NCBI GenBank assembly: GCA_963807385.1
Contig: CAWEBQ010000005.1
Location: forward strand, 1-64,000
DNA: 64,000 bases
Origin: JBDTSW01 sp963807385
GTDB taxonomy: Bacteria > Actinomycetota > Thermoleophilia > Solirubrobacterales > 70-9
Direction of reading: 5' to 3'
Position 1 is the first letter of the stretch. Every line of letters begins with the position of its first letter. The notes below the pieces were generated by a model that worked only from the letters and a program-made list of their open reading frames with translations, was not told the origin of the DNA and made no database searches. The position numbers and the translations under genes were made by a program. This document shows, in pieces, positions 34,128 through 42,605 of the stretch.

Positions 34128-36209
34128 ATGAGTCCGCGGGCACGGAGAATCCAGCGGCGCTCTGGGGGGTCGCCGGGAAAGAAGATCGCGCTTGGATTCG
34201 CGATCGTCTTCGCGATCGTCGGCCTGAGCCTGGCCGGGGTCGGCCTCTGGGTGCTGGACGTACGGGCGGACGCCCCCTCGATCGACGAGCTGAAGCCGAT
34301 CGACAAGGGAGAGGTATCCACGATCTTCGCCGCCGACGGCTCGCGCCTGGGCGTGATCCAGGACGACTCGATCCGTGAGGAGGTCAAGCTCAGCGAGATC
34401 CCGAAGTCGCTCCAGCAGGCGACGGTGGCGATCGAGGACGAGAAGTTCTACACGCACGACGGCGTCGACTACCAAGCGGTCGCCCGCGCGGCGATCGAGA
34501 ACATCGAGGCCGGCGAGGTGAAGCAGGGCGGCTCCACGATCACCCAGCAGCTCGCCCGCAACCTCTACATCCAGGATCCCGAGGACACCATCGTCCGCAA
34601 GATCCAGGAGGCCAAGCTCGCCGAGGAGATGGAGGAGGAGCGCACCAAGCGCTGGATCCTCGAGCAGTACCTGAACACCGCCTCGTACGGCACCAACAAC
34701 GGCCGGACGGCGATCGGCGTCGAGGCCGCCTCCCAGGTCTACTTCAGCAAGCACGTCGAGGACCTCTCGCTGCACGAGTCCGCGCTCCTCGCCGGGTTGC
34801 CCCAGGCCCCCTCGCAGTACAACCCCTTTGACAGCTCCGACGCGGCCAAGGAGCGGCGCAACCTGGTGCTGCGGGAGATGTACGAGCAGGGCTACATCTC
34901 GCTGCGGGAGGAGGAGAAGGCCCTGGGCTCCCAGCTCGGCCTCCAGCGCGGGTACCGCTACGAGACGATCCGCGAGCCGTACTTCTTCAACTACGTCGAG
35001 GCCGAGCTGATCGAGCGCTACGGCGTGGAGACCGTTCGCCAGGGTGGGCTGACCGTCCACACCACGATCAATCCACGGCTGCAGGCCATCGCCGAGCAGG
35101 CCGTGGCCAACGGGGTCGCCTCGCTGGGCGGACCCGCGGGCGCGCTGGTCTCGACCGATGTCAACACGGGCAACATCGTTGCCATGGCGTCGTCGGGTGA
35201 GTTCTCCGACCGCAACTTCAACCTCGCCGCCCAAGGCCATCGCCAGCCCGGGTCCTCGTTCAAGCCGTTCGCGCTCGCTGAGGCGATCCACGAGGGGATC
35301 GACCCCGACAGCACCTACTACAGCGGCGCCAGCCCGGTCACCATCAGCATGGGGCCGTACTCGGCGCCGTGGGTGGTCAACAACTCCAGCGAGGCCTCGA
35401 GCGGGACCCTCAGCCTCACATCGGCCACGACGAACTCGACCAACGCCGTCTACGCGCAGCTCGCCGTGGACCTCGGGCCGGAGAACATCGCCGACATGGC
35501 CGGGGACCTCGGGATCACCTCCCCTCTGGACGGCTTCCCGGCCGAGACCATCGGCGGCCTGAGGATCGGCGTCTCGCCGCTGGAGATGTCGAACGCCTAC
35601 GCGACATTCGGCAACGGCGGCGTCCACAATCCCGCGACGGCGATCGCAAAGGTGGACTTTCCCAACGGGGAGACCGACGAGCCTGACCCGGAGAAGGCGA
35701 ACCATGCCCTCACCGAGGGCGAGGCCTACGAGGTCACGCGGGTGCTGCAGACGGTCGTCGACAGCGGCACGGCGACCGCCGCCAACTACGGGTGCTCCGA
35801 CATCGCCGGGAAGACGGGAACGACCGACGAGAACACCGACGCTTGGTTCGTCGGCTACACGCCGAACCTCTCGACGGCGGTCTGGATCGGCTACCCGGAC
35901 AGCCGGACCACGCTTGGCTCCTCCGCGTTCGGTGGCACCTACTCGGCCCCGATCTGGAACGAGTTCATGTCGCAGGCTGATCCCGAGTGCGACTCCTTCG
36001 AGGTCCCCGACGAGCTGCCCGACCTCAGCTCCTTCTACGGCGAGCACGCCGTGTCGGCCCCCGAGGCCGGGACGTCGACCACGTACGACAGCCAGACCAC
36101 GTCCACCACGGACAGCACCAGCACCGAGAACGACGGCGACGGCAACGGCGCCTACAACGACGACCAGCTTCAGGACGGGGCCGATCCCGCCGACAAGAAG
36201 AATCGGTGA
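34128..36209 (+). CDS. Class A penicillin-binding protein (GT51 transglycosylase and transpeptidase)
   Basis: The 693-residue bifunctional enzyme builds peptidoglycan outside the membrane. It has one anchor helix (about 18-42). The GT51 domain has catalytic E103 in VAIEDEKFYTHDGVD and GGSTITQQLARNLY. The transpeptidase domain has S376-x-x-K379 in PGSSFKPFAL, S437-T-N439 and K562-T-G564 in AGKTGTT. The last 60 residues are Ser/Thr/Asp-rich and disordered. A TACCCT hexamer ends 12 bases before the ATG. The gene stops right at the thiL start. Confidence 0.96.
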   Translation: MSPRARRIQRRSGGSPGKKIALGFAIVFAIVGLSLAGVGLWVLDVRADAPSIDELKPIDKGEVSTIFAADGSRLGVIQDDSIREEVKLSEIPKSLQQATVAIEDEKFYTHDGVDYQAVARAAIENIEAGEVKQGGSTITQQLARNLYIQDPEDTIVRKIQEAKLAEEMEEERTKRWILEQYLNTASYGTNNGRTAIGVEAASQVYFSKHVEDLSLHESALLAGLPQAPSQYNPFDSSDAAKERRNLVLREMYEQGYISLREEEKALGSQLGLQRGYRYETIREPYFFNYVEAELIERYGVETVRQGGLTVHTTINPRLQAIAEQAVANGVASLGGPAGALVSTDVNTGNIVAMASSGEFSDRNFNLAAQGHRQPGSSFKPFALAEAIHEGIDPDSTYYSGASPVTISMGPYSAPWVVNNSSEASSGTLSLTSATTNSTNAVYAQLAVDLGPENIADMAGDLGITSPLDGFPAETIGGLRIGVSPLEMSNAYATFGNGGVHNPATAIAKVDFPNGETDEPDPEKANHALTEGEAYEVTRVLQTVVDSGTATAANYGCSDIAGKTGTTDENTDAWFVGYTPNLSTAVWIGYPDSRTTLGSSAFGGTYSAPIWNEFMSQADPECDSFEVPDELPDLSSFYGEHAVSAPEAGTSTTYDSQTTSTTDSTSTENDGDGNGAYNDDQLQDGADPADKKNR

Positions 36210-37218
36210 GTTCGAGCTGATCGCCGCGCTGCGCGAGCGGCTGGCGGTCGACGAGGATGCACGGTCGCCGCTGGTGGCGGCAATCGAGACGGGGAGCGGC
36301 GATGACGCCGCGGTGACGGTGCCCGCGGGGGCGACCGCCACCTCGGTCGACCTGGGGATCGAGGGGATCCACTTCCGGCGCTCGACGGCTTCGCCTGGGG
36401 CGATCGGGCACAAGGCGATGGCGGCGGCTCTCTCCGACCTGGCGGCGATGGGCGCGGCCGCGGGCGAGGCCTATGTCCAGCTCGGAGTGCCCGACGACCT
36501 GGGTGTCGACGAGTGCCTCGCCCTCGCCGACGGCATGGCCGCCGTCTGCGGGGATTACGGCGTCGCGGTGCTGGGGGGTGACATCTCGCGCGCACCGGTG
36601 ATCGTGGTCGCGGTCACGGTCGTCGGCCACGCGGCCTCGGCGGGCGACCTTGTCGGCCGCGGCGGCGCGGGGGAGGGCGATGAGGTCTGGGTGACCGGCG
36701 AGCTCGGCGCCGCAGCCGCCGGACTGCTCCTCCTCGAGCGCCCGGAGCTGCGTGAGGCCGTGCCGGCCGGCGTCGCCGGGGCGCTGGTGGAGCGCCAGCT
36801 GCGGCCCTCGCCGCGCCTCGCCGCGGGCGCGGCCCTCGCCGCCGCCGGAGCGAGCGCGATGGTTGACATCAGCGACGGGATCGCGGCCGACGCGGGCCAC
36901 ATCGCGGCGGCCAGCGGAGCGGGGATCGAGCTCGAGGCGCGCGAGCTCCCGGTGGCAGCGGGCGTGCCCGAGGTAGCGCGGGCCGCGGGCCTGGAGACAC
37001 TGGACCTTGCCGCAGGCGGCGGCGAGGACTACGAGCTGCTCGTAGTCCTCCCCGAGGGATCCGCCGCGGAGGTGGAGACCGGCCTCAGTCGGATTGGCCG
37101 GGTCGTGCGCGGTGATTCAGCGCTGATCCGCGGACCGGGCGGCGAGGCCCTGAACGTCGGCGGGTTCGATCATCGCCGGGCGGGCTCGGTCGAGCCAGGT
37201 CGCGGCGGACCCGCCTGA
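36205..37218 (+). CDS. thiL: Thiamine-monophosphate kinase, start unresolved
   Basis: The family-like sequence begins at GEFELIAALRERL (36205) and runs 337 residues. It has SGDDAAV, TSVDLGIEGIHFRR, GHKAMAAALSDLAAMG, VLGGDISRAP, MVDISDGIAADAGHIA and GGGEDYELLVVLP, all ThiL (AIR-synthase-like) motifs. It phosphorylates thiamine monophosphate to the diphosphate cofactor. No ATG, GTG or TTG lies in frame near this point; the frame stays open far into the PBP gene. One missing G in GTGAG at 36206-36210 would give a GTG start overlapping the PBP stop, the arrangement usual here. The C-terminal 15 residues after GGFDH are atypical and antisense to the flgM-like gene. Confidence 0.88.
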   Translation, partial: GEFELIAALRERLAVDEDARSPLVAAIETGSGDDAAVTVPAGATATSVDLGIEGIHFRRSTASPGAIGHKAMAAALSDLAAMGAAAGEAYVQLGVPDDLGVDECLALADGMAAVCGDYGVAVLGGDISRAPVIVVAVTVVGHAASAGDLVGRGGAGEGDEVWVTGELGAAAAGLLLLERPELREAVPAGVAGALVERQLRPSPRLAAGAALAAAGASAMVDISDGIAADAGHIAAASGAGIELEARELPVAAGVPEVARAAGLETLDLAAGGGEDYELLVVLPEGSAAEVETGLSRIGRVVRGDSALIRGPGGEALNVGGFDHRRAGSVEPGRGGPA

Positions 37219-37348
37219 CGACGTCGGTCTTCCAGAGGATCTCGCCGGCGAGTACGCCGGGGTCCACGGCGTACTCGCCCTGCGCGATCCGTTGCCTGAG
37301 CTGAGTCAAGGAGGGCTCTTTGGCTTTGGGGTTCAGAGTCGTCGTCAC
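37085..37348 (-). CDS. FlgM-like anti-sigma-28 factor
   Basis: The 87-residue product carries the FlgM sigma-binding signature SLTQLRQRIAQGEYAVDPGVLAGEIL at about 13-38. The remainder is a basic Arg/Pro tail. FlgM holds sigma-28 (FliA/WhiG type) inactive. No flagellar or sigma gene is in the window. GTG at 37348 overlaps the stop of the upstream membrane protein gene (GTGA), so both are likely one operon. The 3' 134 bases are antisense to the end of thiL; the FlgM fold would end near residue 42, so the tail may be a readthrough artefact of an altered stop. Confidence 0.65.
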   Translation of the reverse strand: MTTTLNPKAKEPSLTQLRQRIAQGEYAVDPGVLAGEILWKTDVVRRVRRDLARPSPPGDDRTRRRSGPRRPVRGSALNHRARPGQSD

Positions 37349-39156
37349 GCGTTGCGTTGTTCGTCGCTACCCGTTCCGCCAGGTTCATCGGCAGCCGGGG
37401 CGGGCGGGTCGATAGAGCCTGACGCCGGGCCTGCCGTATCGGGCACCCAAGGCCCCTGGGGGTCAACCCTGATCCCACCTCGGTCATTCGTCCGCGTCCC
37501 AGGCGGGTGCCAGGCGAGGATGAGCATGCCGACGACGGTGCCCGTGAGCGGCGCTACCGCGAGCAGGGTGGCCGCGGGGGTCTGACCGTCGGCGACCATA
37601 AGGACGATGTCCCAGGGCCCGGCGCCGACCGCGGCGGCCGACGAGCGCAGCGCAAGCAGCGCCGGCAGCAGGCTGATGAGCCCGACCAGCGCCGGAAGCG
37701 CCGCCGGGCCTCGCCCCGTCCGGCAGGCGAGGAGCCAGGCGTGCGCTGCCGGGGTGAGCAGGAGGGCGAGGAACGGATTGAGTATCCACACGACCAGCGC
37801 CCCGGCGCATGCTGCTGCGCCGAGCGCCGGCCCGACGGCCTCGCGCCTCGCCTTGCGCGGCGGGCGAGCCAGCCCACCCATCAGGTAGGCGGCGGCCAGC
37901 GCGCCGGCGAGGACGATCAGCAGCAACGCCTCCGAGGCACCCAGGGAGTAGCGCCCAGGGTCGAAGGGGTACGCCGGCGCGGGGACGACTCCCAGCAGAT
38001 CCAGGAGCCGGATCAGGAGGACCACCCCGGCGAGTGGCAGGGCCAACGCGAACGCCCACGTGAGCGCCCGGATCTCGCCGGCCCGCTGCCGCGCTGCCCT
38101 GGCCACCCCGTCGAGGGCGGCGACCGCGGCCGGCAGGAGCAACGCCAGGGCGAAGACGGCGATAGCCCAGCCCGGGACGAGGCTTCCGGAGAACTCGACG
38201 TAGGAGGCGGGTCCGTGCTGCAGCGGCTGGCCCAGCGGATCGAGGACAAGGATCACGCCGAGCGCCGCGGCGCCGAACTCGCCCAGCACGGCGGGGCTGA
38301 AGTTCGCCTGCTCGTCCTGCGAGGGCTCGAGGGGCCGCTCCCCGGCCGAGGAGATCCCGATCGCGTCGATCCCCTCCGCGATCAGCACCGACTGCTCTCC
38401 GGCGGCCATCGGCAACGCGAGCCTCGACAGGTCGGAGAGGAGGCCCCCGTCGGAGTGCACCCGCTCACCCTGATCGGAGATCGTCTCCTCGGCGATCCGC
38501 ACCAGCTGCATCGCGGTGCTGTCGTCGTTCGTGGCGTGCCGCAAAACGAAGGGCCCCTCGGGCTCGTGGAAGCCAGGCTGGACGAGTGAGACCGATGCGA
38601 CCACGCGGTCGCGCCCGTCGAAGGCATCGATGAACTCGCGGATCCCCTCGGCGCCGTCGGTGGAGGCGTCGGTCGAGACGAGGACGAAGGTCTTCGCGTG
38701 CTCGGTGCCGCCCAGCACCTCGGCGAGCTCGATCAGGGCACCGGTGGCCGCAGCGCTGGACGCCGCGCCCGGGCCCGCGGCCGAGTCGCGCCCGGCCGTG
38801 ACCAGCACCACGTCGTCGGACTCGCCGGTGAGCGTTACGGCGACGTTCAGGAGCTCCCGGGTCTCGCCGTCGAGTCTCCCCTCGAAGGTCTGCGTGGACG
38901 TCGTGCCCGCCTCGATCTCCTCGAAGCGCTCCTGGACCAGGGCCGCCGTGCCCGCGTCCGCCTCGGATCCCGGGGCTCGGTTACCACCGAGGGCCAGGAT
39001 GTCCCGAACGTTGCCGCGTGCCCGGTCGGCGTCGAAAGTTGCCGGAGCGATCTGCGGGTCGGGCGGCTGGGGCACCCCCTGGAGCGAGAACATCATCAGC
39101 ACGAACGCGGCGAGGGCCGGGATCCAGGCGATCCTGTAAAGGCGGAAGTCGATCAT
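37345..39156 (-). CDS. M28-like membrane protein with degraded active site
   Basis: The 603-residue protein has one N-terminal anchor, an extracytoplasmic alpha/beta domain (about 45-310), and then eight or so transmembrane helices. The soluble domain follows the M28 aminopeptidase plan: DVVLVTAGRDSAAGPGAASSAAATGALIELAEVLG matches the usual His-x-Asp-Ser ... Gly-Ala-x-Asp-x-x-Ser-Gly region, and FVLVSTDAST matches the next strand. However, the metal-binding His is Gly and the bridging Asp is Ser. It is therefore probably not a peptidase. The tail is Pro-rich. It heads the operon with the FlgM-like gene. Confidence 0.78.
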   Translation of the reverse strand: MIDFRLYRIAWIPALAAFVLMMFSLQGVPQPPDPQIAPATFDADRARGNVRDILALGGNRAPGSEADAGTAALVQERFEEIEAGTTSTQTFEGRLDGETRELLNVAVTLTGESDDVVLVTAGRDSAAGPGAASSAAATGALIELAEVLGGTEHAKTFVLVSTDASTDGAEGIREFIDAFDGRDRVVASVSLVQPGFHEPEGPFVLRHATNDDSTAMQLVRIAEETISDQGERVHSDGGLLSDLSRLALPMAAGEQSVLIAEGIDAIGISSAGERPLEPSQDEQANFSPAVLGEFGAAALGVILVLDPLGQPLQHGPASYVEFSGSLVPGWAIAVFALALLLPAAVAALDGVARAARQRAGEIRALTWAFALALPLAGVVLLIRLLDLLGVVPAPAYPFDPGRYSLGASEALLLIVLAGALAAAYLMGGLARPPRKARREAVGPALGAAACAGALVVWILNPFLALLLTPAAHAWLLACRTGRGPAALPALVGLISLLPALLALRSSAAAVGAGPWDIVLMVADGQTPAATLLAVAPLTGTVVGMLILAWHPPGTRTNDRGGIRVDPQGPWVPDTAGPASGSIDPPAPAADEPGGTGSDEQRNA

Positions 39157-39224
39157 GCGCGGGGGGCTCAGCGGCGATCGAGGCTAGCCGGAAACCGGAT
39201 TTCGGCCCTCTTTAGCGGCGGCAC

Positions 39225-39230
39225 TACCCT
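39225..39230 (+). promoter_or_regulatory. -10 element (TACCCT) of the two-component operon
   Basis: TACCCT ends 6 bases before the ATG at 39237. This favours that ATG over the GTG at 39231 as the start of the response regulator. Confidence 0.5.
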
Positions 39231-39236
39231 GTGCCG

Positions 39237-39950
39237 ATGAGCACCACCGAGGAGGCCGCGGGGCGGATCCTGCTGGTCGACGACGAGCAGGCGGTCCAGA
39301 CCCTGCTCACCTACCCGCTGCGGAAGGACGGCTATGAGGTCGTCTCGGCGCAGGACGGGCGCGAAGCGCTCGACCGTTTCGCCGAGCAGCGGTTCGACCT
39401 CGTGGTGCTCGACATCATGATGCCCCGGCTCGACGGGATCGAGGTCTGCCGCCGGCTGCGCTCTCGGAGCCAGGTCCCGATCATCATGCTCACCGCCAAG
39501 GACGATGAGATCGACAAGGTGCTGGGGCTCGAGATGGGGGCCGACGACTACATCACCAAGCCGTTCTCGGTCCGCGAGTTCCGCAGTCGCGTGCGCGCCG
39601 CGTTGCGCCGGTCGGAGATGGGCGGGGGCCGCCTCGTTCCGGATGAGCCGATCGGAATCGGCGACCTGCGGATCGATTTCGAGCGGCGGGTGGTCGAGAT
39701 CCGCGAGGAGAAGGTCCGGCTCACCTACGTCGAGTTCGAGATCCTGGCGGCCCTGGCGCTCGCGCCGGGGCGGGTGATGACGCGGGAGAACCTGCTCGAG
39801 CATGTGTGGGGGGATTCGGCCTACCGCGATCCGAGAACGATCGACGTGCACATCCGGCACCTGCGCGAAAAGCTCGAGTCCGACCCCCGCGCGCCCGAGT
39901 ACCTCTTCACCGTGAGGGGTGTGGGGTACCGCTTCCGCGACCCGGAATGA
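39237..39950 (+). CDS. OmpR/PhoB-family response regulator
   Basis: The 237-residue protein has a receiver domain (10-125) with acid pair D15-D16, phospho-acceptor D59 in LVVLDIMMPRLDG, and the Thr/Lys switch residues in MLTAKDDE and DDYITKPFS. The winged-helix output domain (140-235) contains VRLTYVEFEILAALALAPGRVMTRENLLEHVWG and TIDVHIRHLREKLE. It is cotranscribed with the histidine kinase and HtrA protease genes, so an envelope-stress role is likely. Confidence 0.95.
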   Translation: MSTTEEAAGRILLVDDEQAVQTLLTYPLRKDGYEVVSAQDGREALDRFAEQRFDLVVLDIMMPRLDGIEVCRRLRSRSQVPIIMLTAKDDEIDKVLGLEMGADDYITKPFSVREFRSRVRAALRRSEMGGGRLVPDEPIGIGDLRIDFERRVVEIREEKVRLTYVEFEILAALALAPGRVMTRENLLEHVWGDSAYRDPRTIDVHIRHLREKLESDPRAPEYLFTVRGVGYRFRDPE

Positions 39951-39963
39951 CCGCCCACCACAG

Positions 39964-41373
39964 ATGAGCGTCCGCTACCGGCTGCTCGCCCTGTTCTTCG
40001 CGATCACCACGGCCGCCGTGGTCTTCGTCTACCTGTACGTCGTGCCGCAGCTCGACTCCCGGCTGACGGCCGAGCAGCTGCGCCGGCTCGAGTCCAGCGA
40101 GGGGGTGCAGAGGATCGCCAGCGAGATGCGCTCGGGCGGCTCGCAGGCGGAGCTGCGGAGGGTAATCCGCTCCGTCGCGCAGCAGGCAGACGCCCGGGTG
40201 ACCGTGTTGGGGGTGCGCGAGACCGCCGCGGGGCCGGTTCCCGAGTTCGTCGTCGGAGATTCGAGCCTGGAGCGCACCGCCGCGCAGCCGAGCTACCCAG
40301 GGGCGGCCGTGGCGGCGGCGAGCGGCCAGGTGACGAGCGCGGTCGAGCGGGTGAACGGCGAACGCCTGGGCCAGACTGCGACGCCCGGTTACGTCGGGGG
40401 AGAGCCGAGCTGGGTGACCGTGCTCTCGATCGATCTCACCGACGTGGATTCGAACGTGGCGCTGATCAAGCGCCAGATCCTGATCGCGGGGACGATCGCG
40501 ATCCTGGCGGCACTGGCCGCCGGATGGTTCGCGGCCGGGGCTCACGCGCGCCGGCTGCGCCGGCTCGAGGCGGCGGCGGAGGCGGTTGCGGATGGAGACT
40601 TCCAGACGCAGATCCCGGTTGACTCGACGGACGAGGTCGGGCAGCTCGCCCGCTCCTTCAACGAGATGCAGAAGCGGCTCGCGCGCCTCGACAGCGCCCG
40701 CAAGGAGTTCATCGCGAACGCCTCGCACGAGCTGCGCACACCGATCTTCTCGCTGGGCGGCTTCGTCGAGCTGCTCGAGGAGGAGGATCCGGACCCGGTG
40801 GCCAGGGCGGAGTTCGTGCGGACCATGCGCGAGCAGATCGCTCGGCTCGAGAAGCTTACGGACGACCTACTGGACCTCTCAAAGCTCGACGCCGACGCGA
40901 TGCAGCTCCACCTCGACCGGGTCCACGTCGGCCGGCTCGCCGAGCGGGTCGCGTCCGAGTTCGTGCCGGCGGCCGAGGCCCACGACTCGACGCTCACGGT
41001 CGAGCGCTCCGCTGACGCCGACGTGGACGCGGCCGCCGACGCTGATCGCCTGGCGCAGATCCTCCGTATCCTCATCGACAACGCGCTCACGCACGCCCCG
41101 AAGGGAACCTCGATCACCATCACCTCCGAGCAGGGAGACGGCACCGCGCTGGTGACCGTCAAGGACGACGGGCCGGGAATCGACCCGCACGACCGTGATC
41201 GCGTGTTCGAGCGCTTCTACACCGGTGACGAGCTGGGCGGCTCCGGGCTTGGCCTCGCGATCGCCCGGGAGCTGGCGCTGCGCATGGGGGGCGACCTCGC
41301 CGTCACCTCCCATCGTGGCCGGACCGAGTTCACCGTCACCCTCCCCGCGGCGCCGCAGCAGGTGACCTCGTGA
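39964..41373 (+). CDS. Sensor histidine kinase with HAMP domain
   Basis: From ATG 39964 the protein has 469 residues. TM1 is at about 8-28, an extracytoplasmic sensor at 30-170, TM2 at about 172-192, and HAMP at about 193-245. HisKA has H255 in ANASHELRTPIFSLGGFVELLE. HATPase_c has N-box LRILIDNALTHAPKG, DDGPGIDPHDRDRVFERFY and GGSGLGLAIARELA. The sensor has no recognisable ligand domain. It starts 13 bases after the regulator stop and overlaps the protease start (GTGA). Confidence 0.95.
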   Translation: MSVRYRLLALFFAITTAAVVFVYLYVVPQLDSRLTAEQLRRLESSEGVQRIASEMRSGGSQAELRRVIRSVAQQADARVTVLGVRETAAGPVPEFVVGDSSLERTAAQPSYPGAAVAAASGQVTSAVERVNGERLGQTATPGYVGGEPSWVTVLSIDLTDVDSNVALIKRQILIAGTIAILAALAAGWFAAGAHARRLRRLEAAAEAVADGDFQTQIPVDSTDEVGQLARSFNEMQKRLARLDSARKEFIANASHELRTPIFSLGGFVELLEEEDPDPVARAEFVRTMREQIARLEKLTDDLLDLSKLDADAMQLHLDRVHVGRLAERVASEFVPAAEAHDSTLTVERSADADVDAAADADRLAQILRILIDNALTHAPKGTSITITSEQGDGTALVTVKDDGPGIDPHDRDRVFERFYTGDELGGSGLGLAIARELALRMGGDLAVTSHRGRTEFTVTLPAAPQQVTS

Positions 41374-42545
41374 GGCTGGCGGTCGCGGTCGCGACCGCCG
41401 GGATCGCGCTCGCGGCGAACGGTTGCGGGGGCGACGAGGGCCGCTCCGACGCGGGGCTGCCCGCCGAGAACGGCGGAAAGGAGCGCGTCGTAATCGCCAC
41501 CGCCGACGGCACCTTCAACCCCGGCGCGGTCTACGAGTCGGCCGCTCCTGGCGTGGTGACGATCATCTCGGTCTTCGGCGGGGGAGCGGGAGGGGAGGAG
41601 GAGCTCTTCGGCGGCGGGGGCGGCGTCGGCCAGGGCTCTGGATTCGTGATCTCCGACGATGGAGAGATCCTGACCAACGCGCACGTCGTCACCGACGCGG
41701 AGGCCTCCGGGTCTGCCGGGAACATCAAAGCGGCCAAGGAGGTCTACGTCCAGTTCCGTGACCGCAACCAGGTCCCGGCGGAGGTGGTGGGCTTCGACCC
41801 TTACGCCGACGTCGCGCTCATCAAGGTGCAGCCGGGCGGCCTGGAGATCTCCCCGCTGGAGCTCGGCTCGCTGGACAGCGTGGCAGTCGGCGAGCCGGTA
41901 GCCGCGATCGGCAGCCCGTTCGGCGAGGAGCAATCGCTCTCGACGGGCGTCGTATCCGCGACGGATCGTTCGATCGACTCGCTCACGGAGTTCCGGATCG
42001 ACGGTGGGATCCAGACCGACGCGTCGATCAACCCGGGCAACTCCGGGGGGCCGCTGCTGGACTCGGATGCGACGGTGATCGGGCTCAACCAGCAGATCAA
42101 CACGACCTCCGGGGGCAACGAGGGCGTCGGCTACGCGGTGCCCATCGACCTGGCCCTGCGCTCGCTCGAGCAGCTTCGCGAGGACGGCACCGTGGACTAC
42201 GCGTTCATCGGGGTGACCACCCAGGCGCTCTACCCCCAGCTCGCCGACAAGCTCGGCCTCGAGGTCGAGACGGGGGCGCTCGTGGCGGAGGTGACCAACG
42301 CCGGGCCGGCCGACAGGGCGGGTATCCGTGGCTCCGACACGACCATCGACTTCCAGGGTCAGGAGGTCGAGGCCGGCGGCGATGTCATCGTGGCGGTCAA
42401 CGGCGAGGAGATCGTCGGCGAGTCGGACCTGCCGAGGCTGGTCTCGCGCCTCGACCCCGGCGCCGAGGTAAAGCTCGAGGTCATCCGCGATGGCGAGCGC
42501 CAGGAGATCACCGTGACGCTCGGCACCCGCGAAGACGCGACGTAG
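41370..42545 (+). CDS. HtrA/DegP-like trypsin-fold lipoprotein protease with PDZ domain
   Basis: The 391-residue product has a lipoprotein-type signal (AANGCGG, C19) and a Gly-rich linker (about 69-90). The protease has the triad H105 (TNAHVV), D147 (ADVALIKV) and S225 (NPGNSGGPLL). The C-terminal PDZ domain contains TGALVAEVTNAGPADRAGIRGSD and VIVAVNGEEIVGESDLPRLVSRLDPG. It degrades or refolds damaged extracytoplasmic proteins. Being the third gene of the two-component operon with a GTGA overlap suggests direct control by this system. Confidence 0.95.
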   Translation: MRLAVAVATAGIALAANGCGGDEGRSDAGLPAENGGKERVVIATADGTFNPGAVYESAAPGVVTIISVFGGGAGGEEELFGGGGGVGQGSGFVISDDGEILTNAHVVTDAEASGSAGNIKAAKEVYVQFRDRNQVPAEVVGFDPYADVALIKVQPGGLEISPLELGSLDSVAVGEPVAAIGSPFGEEQSLSTGVVSATDRSIDSLTEFRIDGGIQTDASINPGNSGGPLLDSDATVIGLNQQINTTSGGNEGVGYAVPIDLALRSLEQLREDGTVDYAFIGVTTQALYPQLADKLGLEVETGALVAEVTNAGPADRAGIRGSDTTIDFQGQEVEAGGDVIVAVNGEEIVGESDLPRLVSRLDPGAEVKLEVIRDGERQEITVTLGTREDAT

Positions 42546-42605
42546 CTACTCATATGGGGCCAGTCACCCTGCCCGCGGCGGGACTTCAAGCTAGCGTGAA
42601 CCCAG

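Noticed and set aside
32550..36413. A 1287-codon open frame antisense to the HAD, mscS, PBP and thiL genes, and similar long antisense frames (4913-6700, 8517-10349, 16862-18691, 53502-54590)
   Set aside because: They are Arg/Pro/Gly/His-rich, mirror strongly coding genes on the other strand and show no family motif; high G+C leaves few stops in these frames.
37170..37487. Minus-strand frame overlapping the FlgM-like and M28-like genes
   Set aside because: Arg/Pro-rich shadow; the two real genes in the other frame have clear family features and a GTGA junction.
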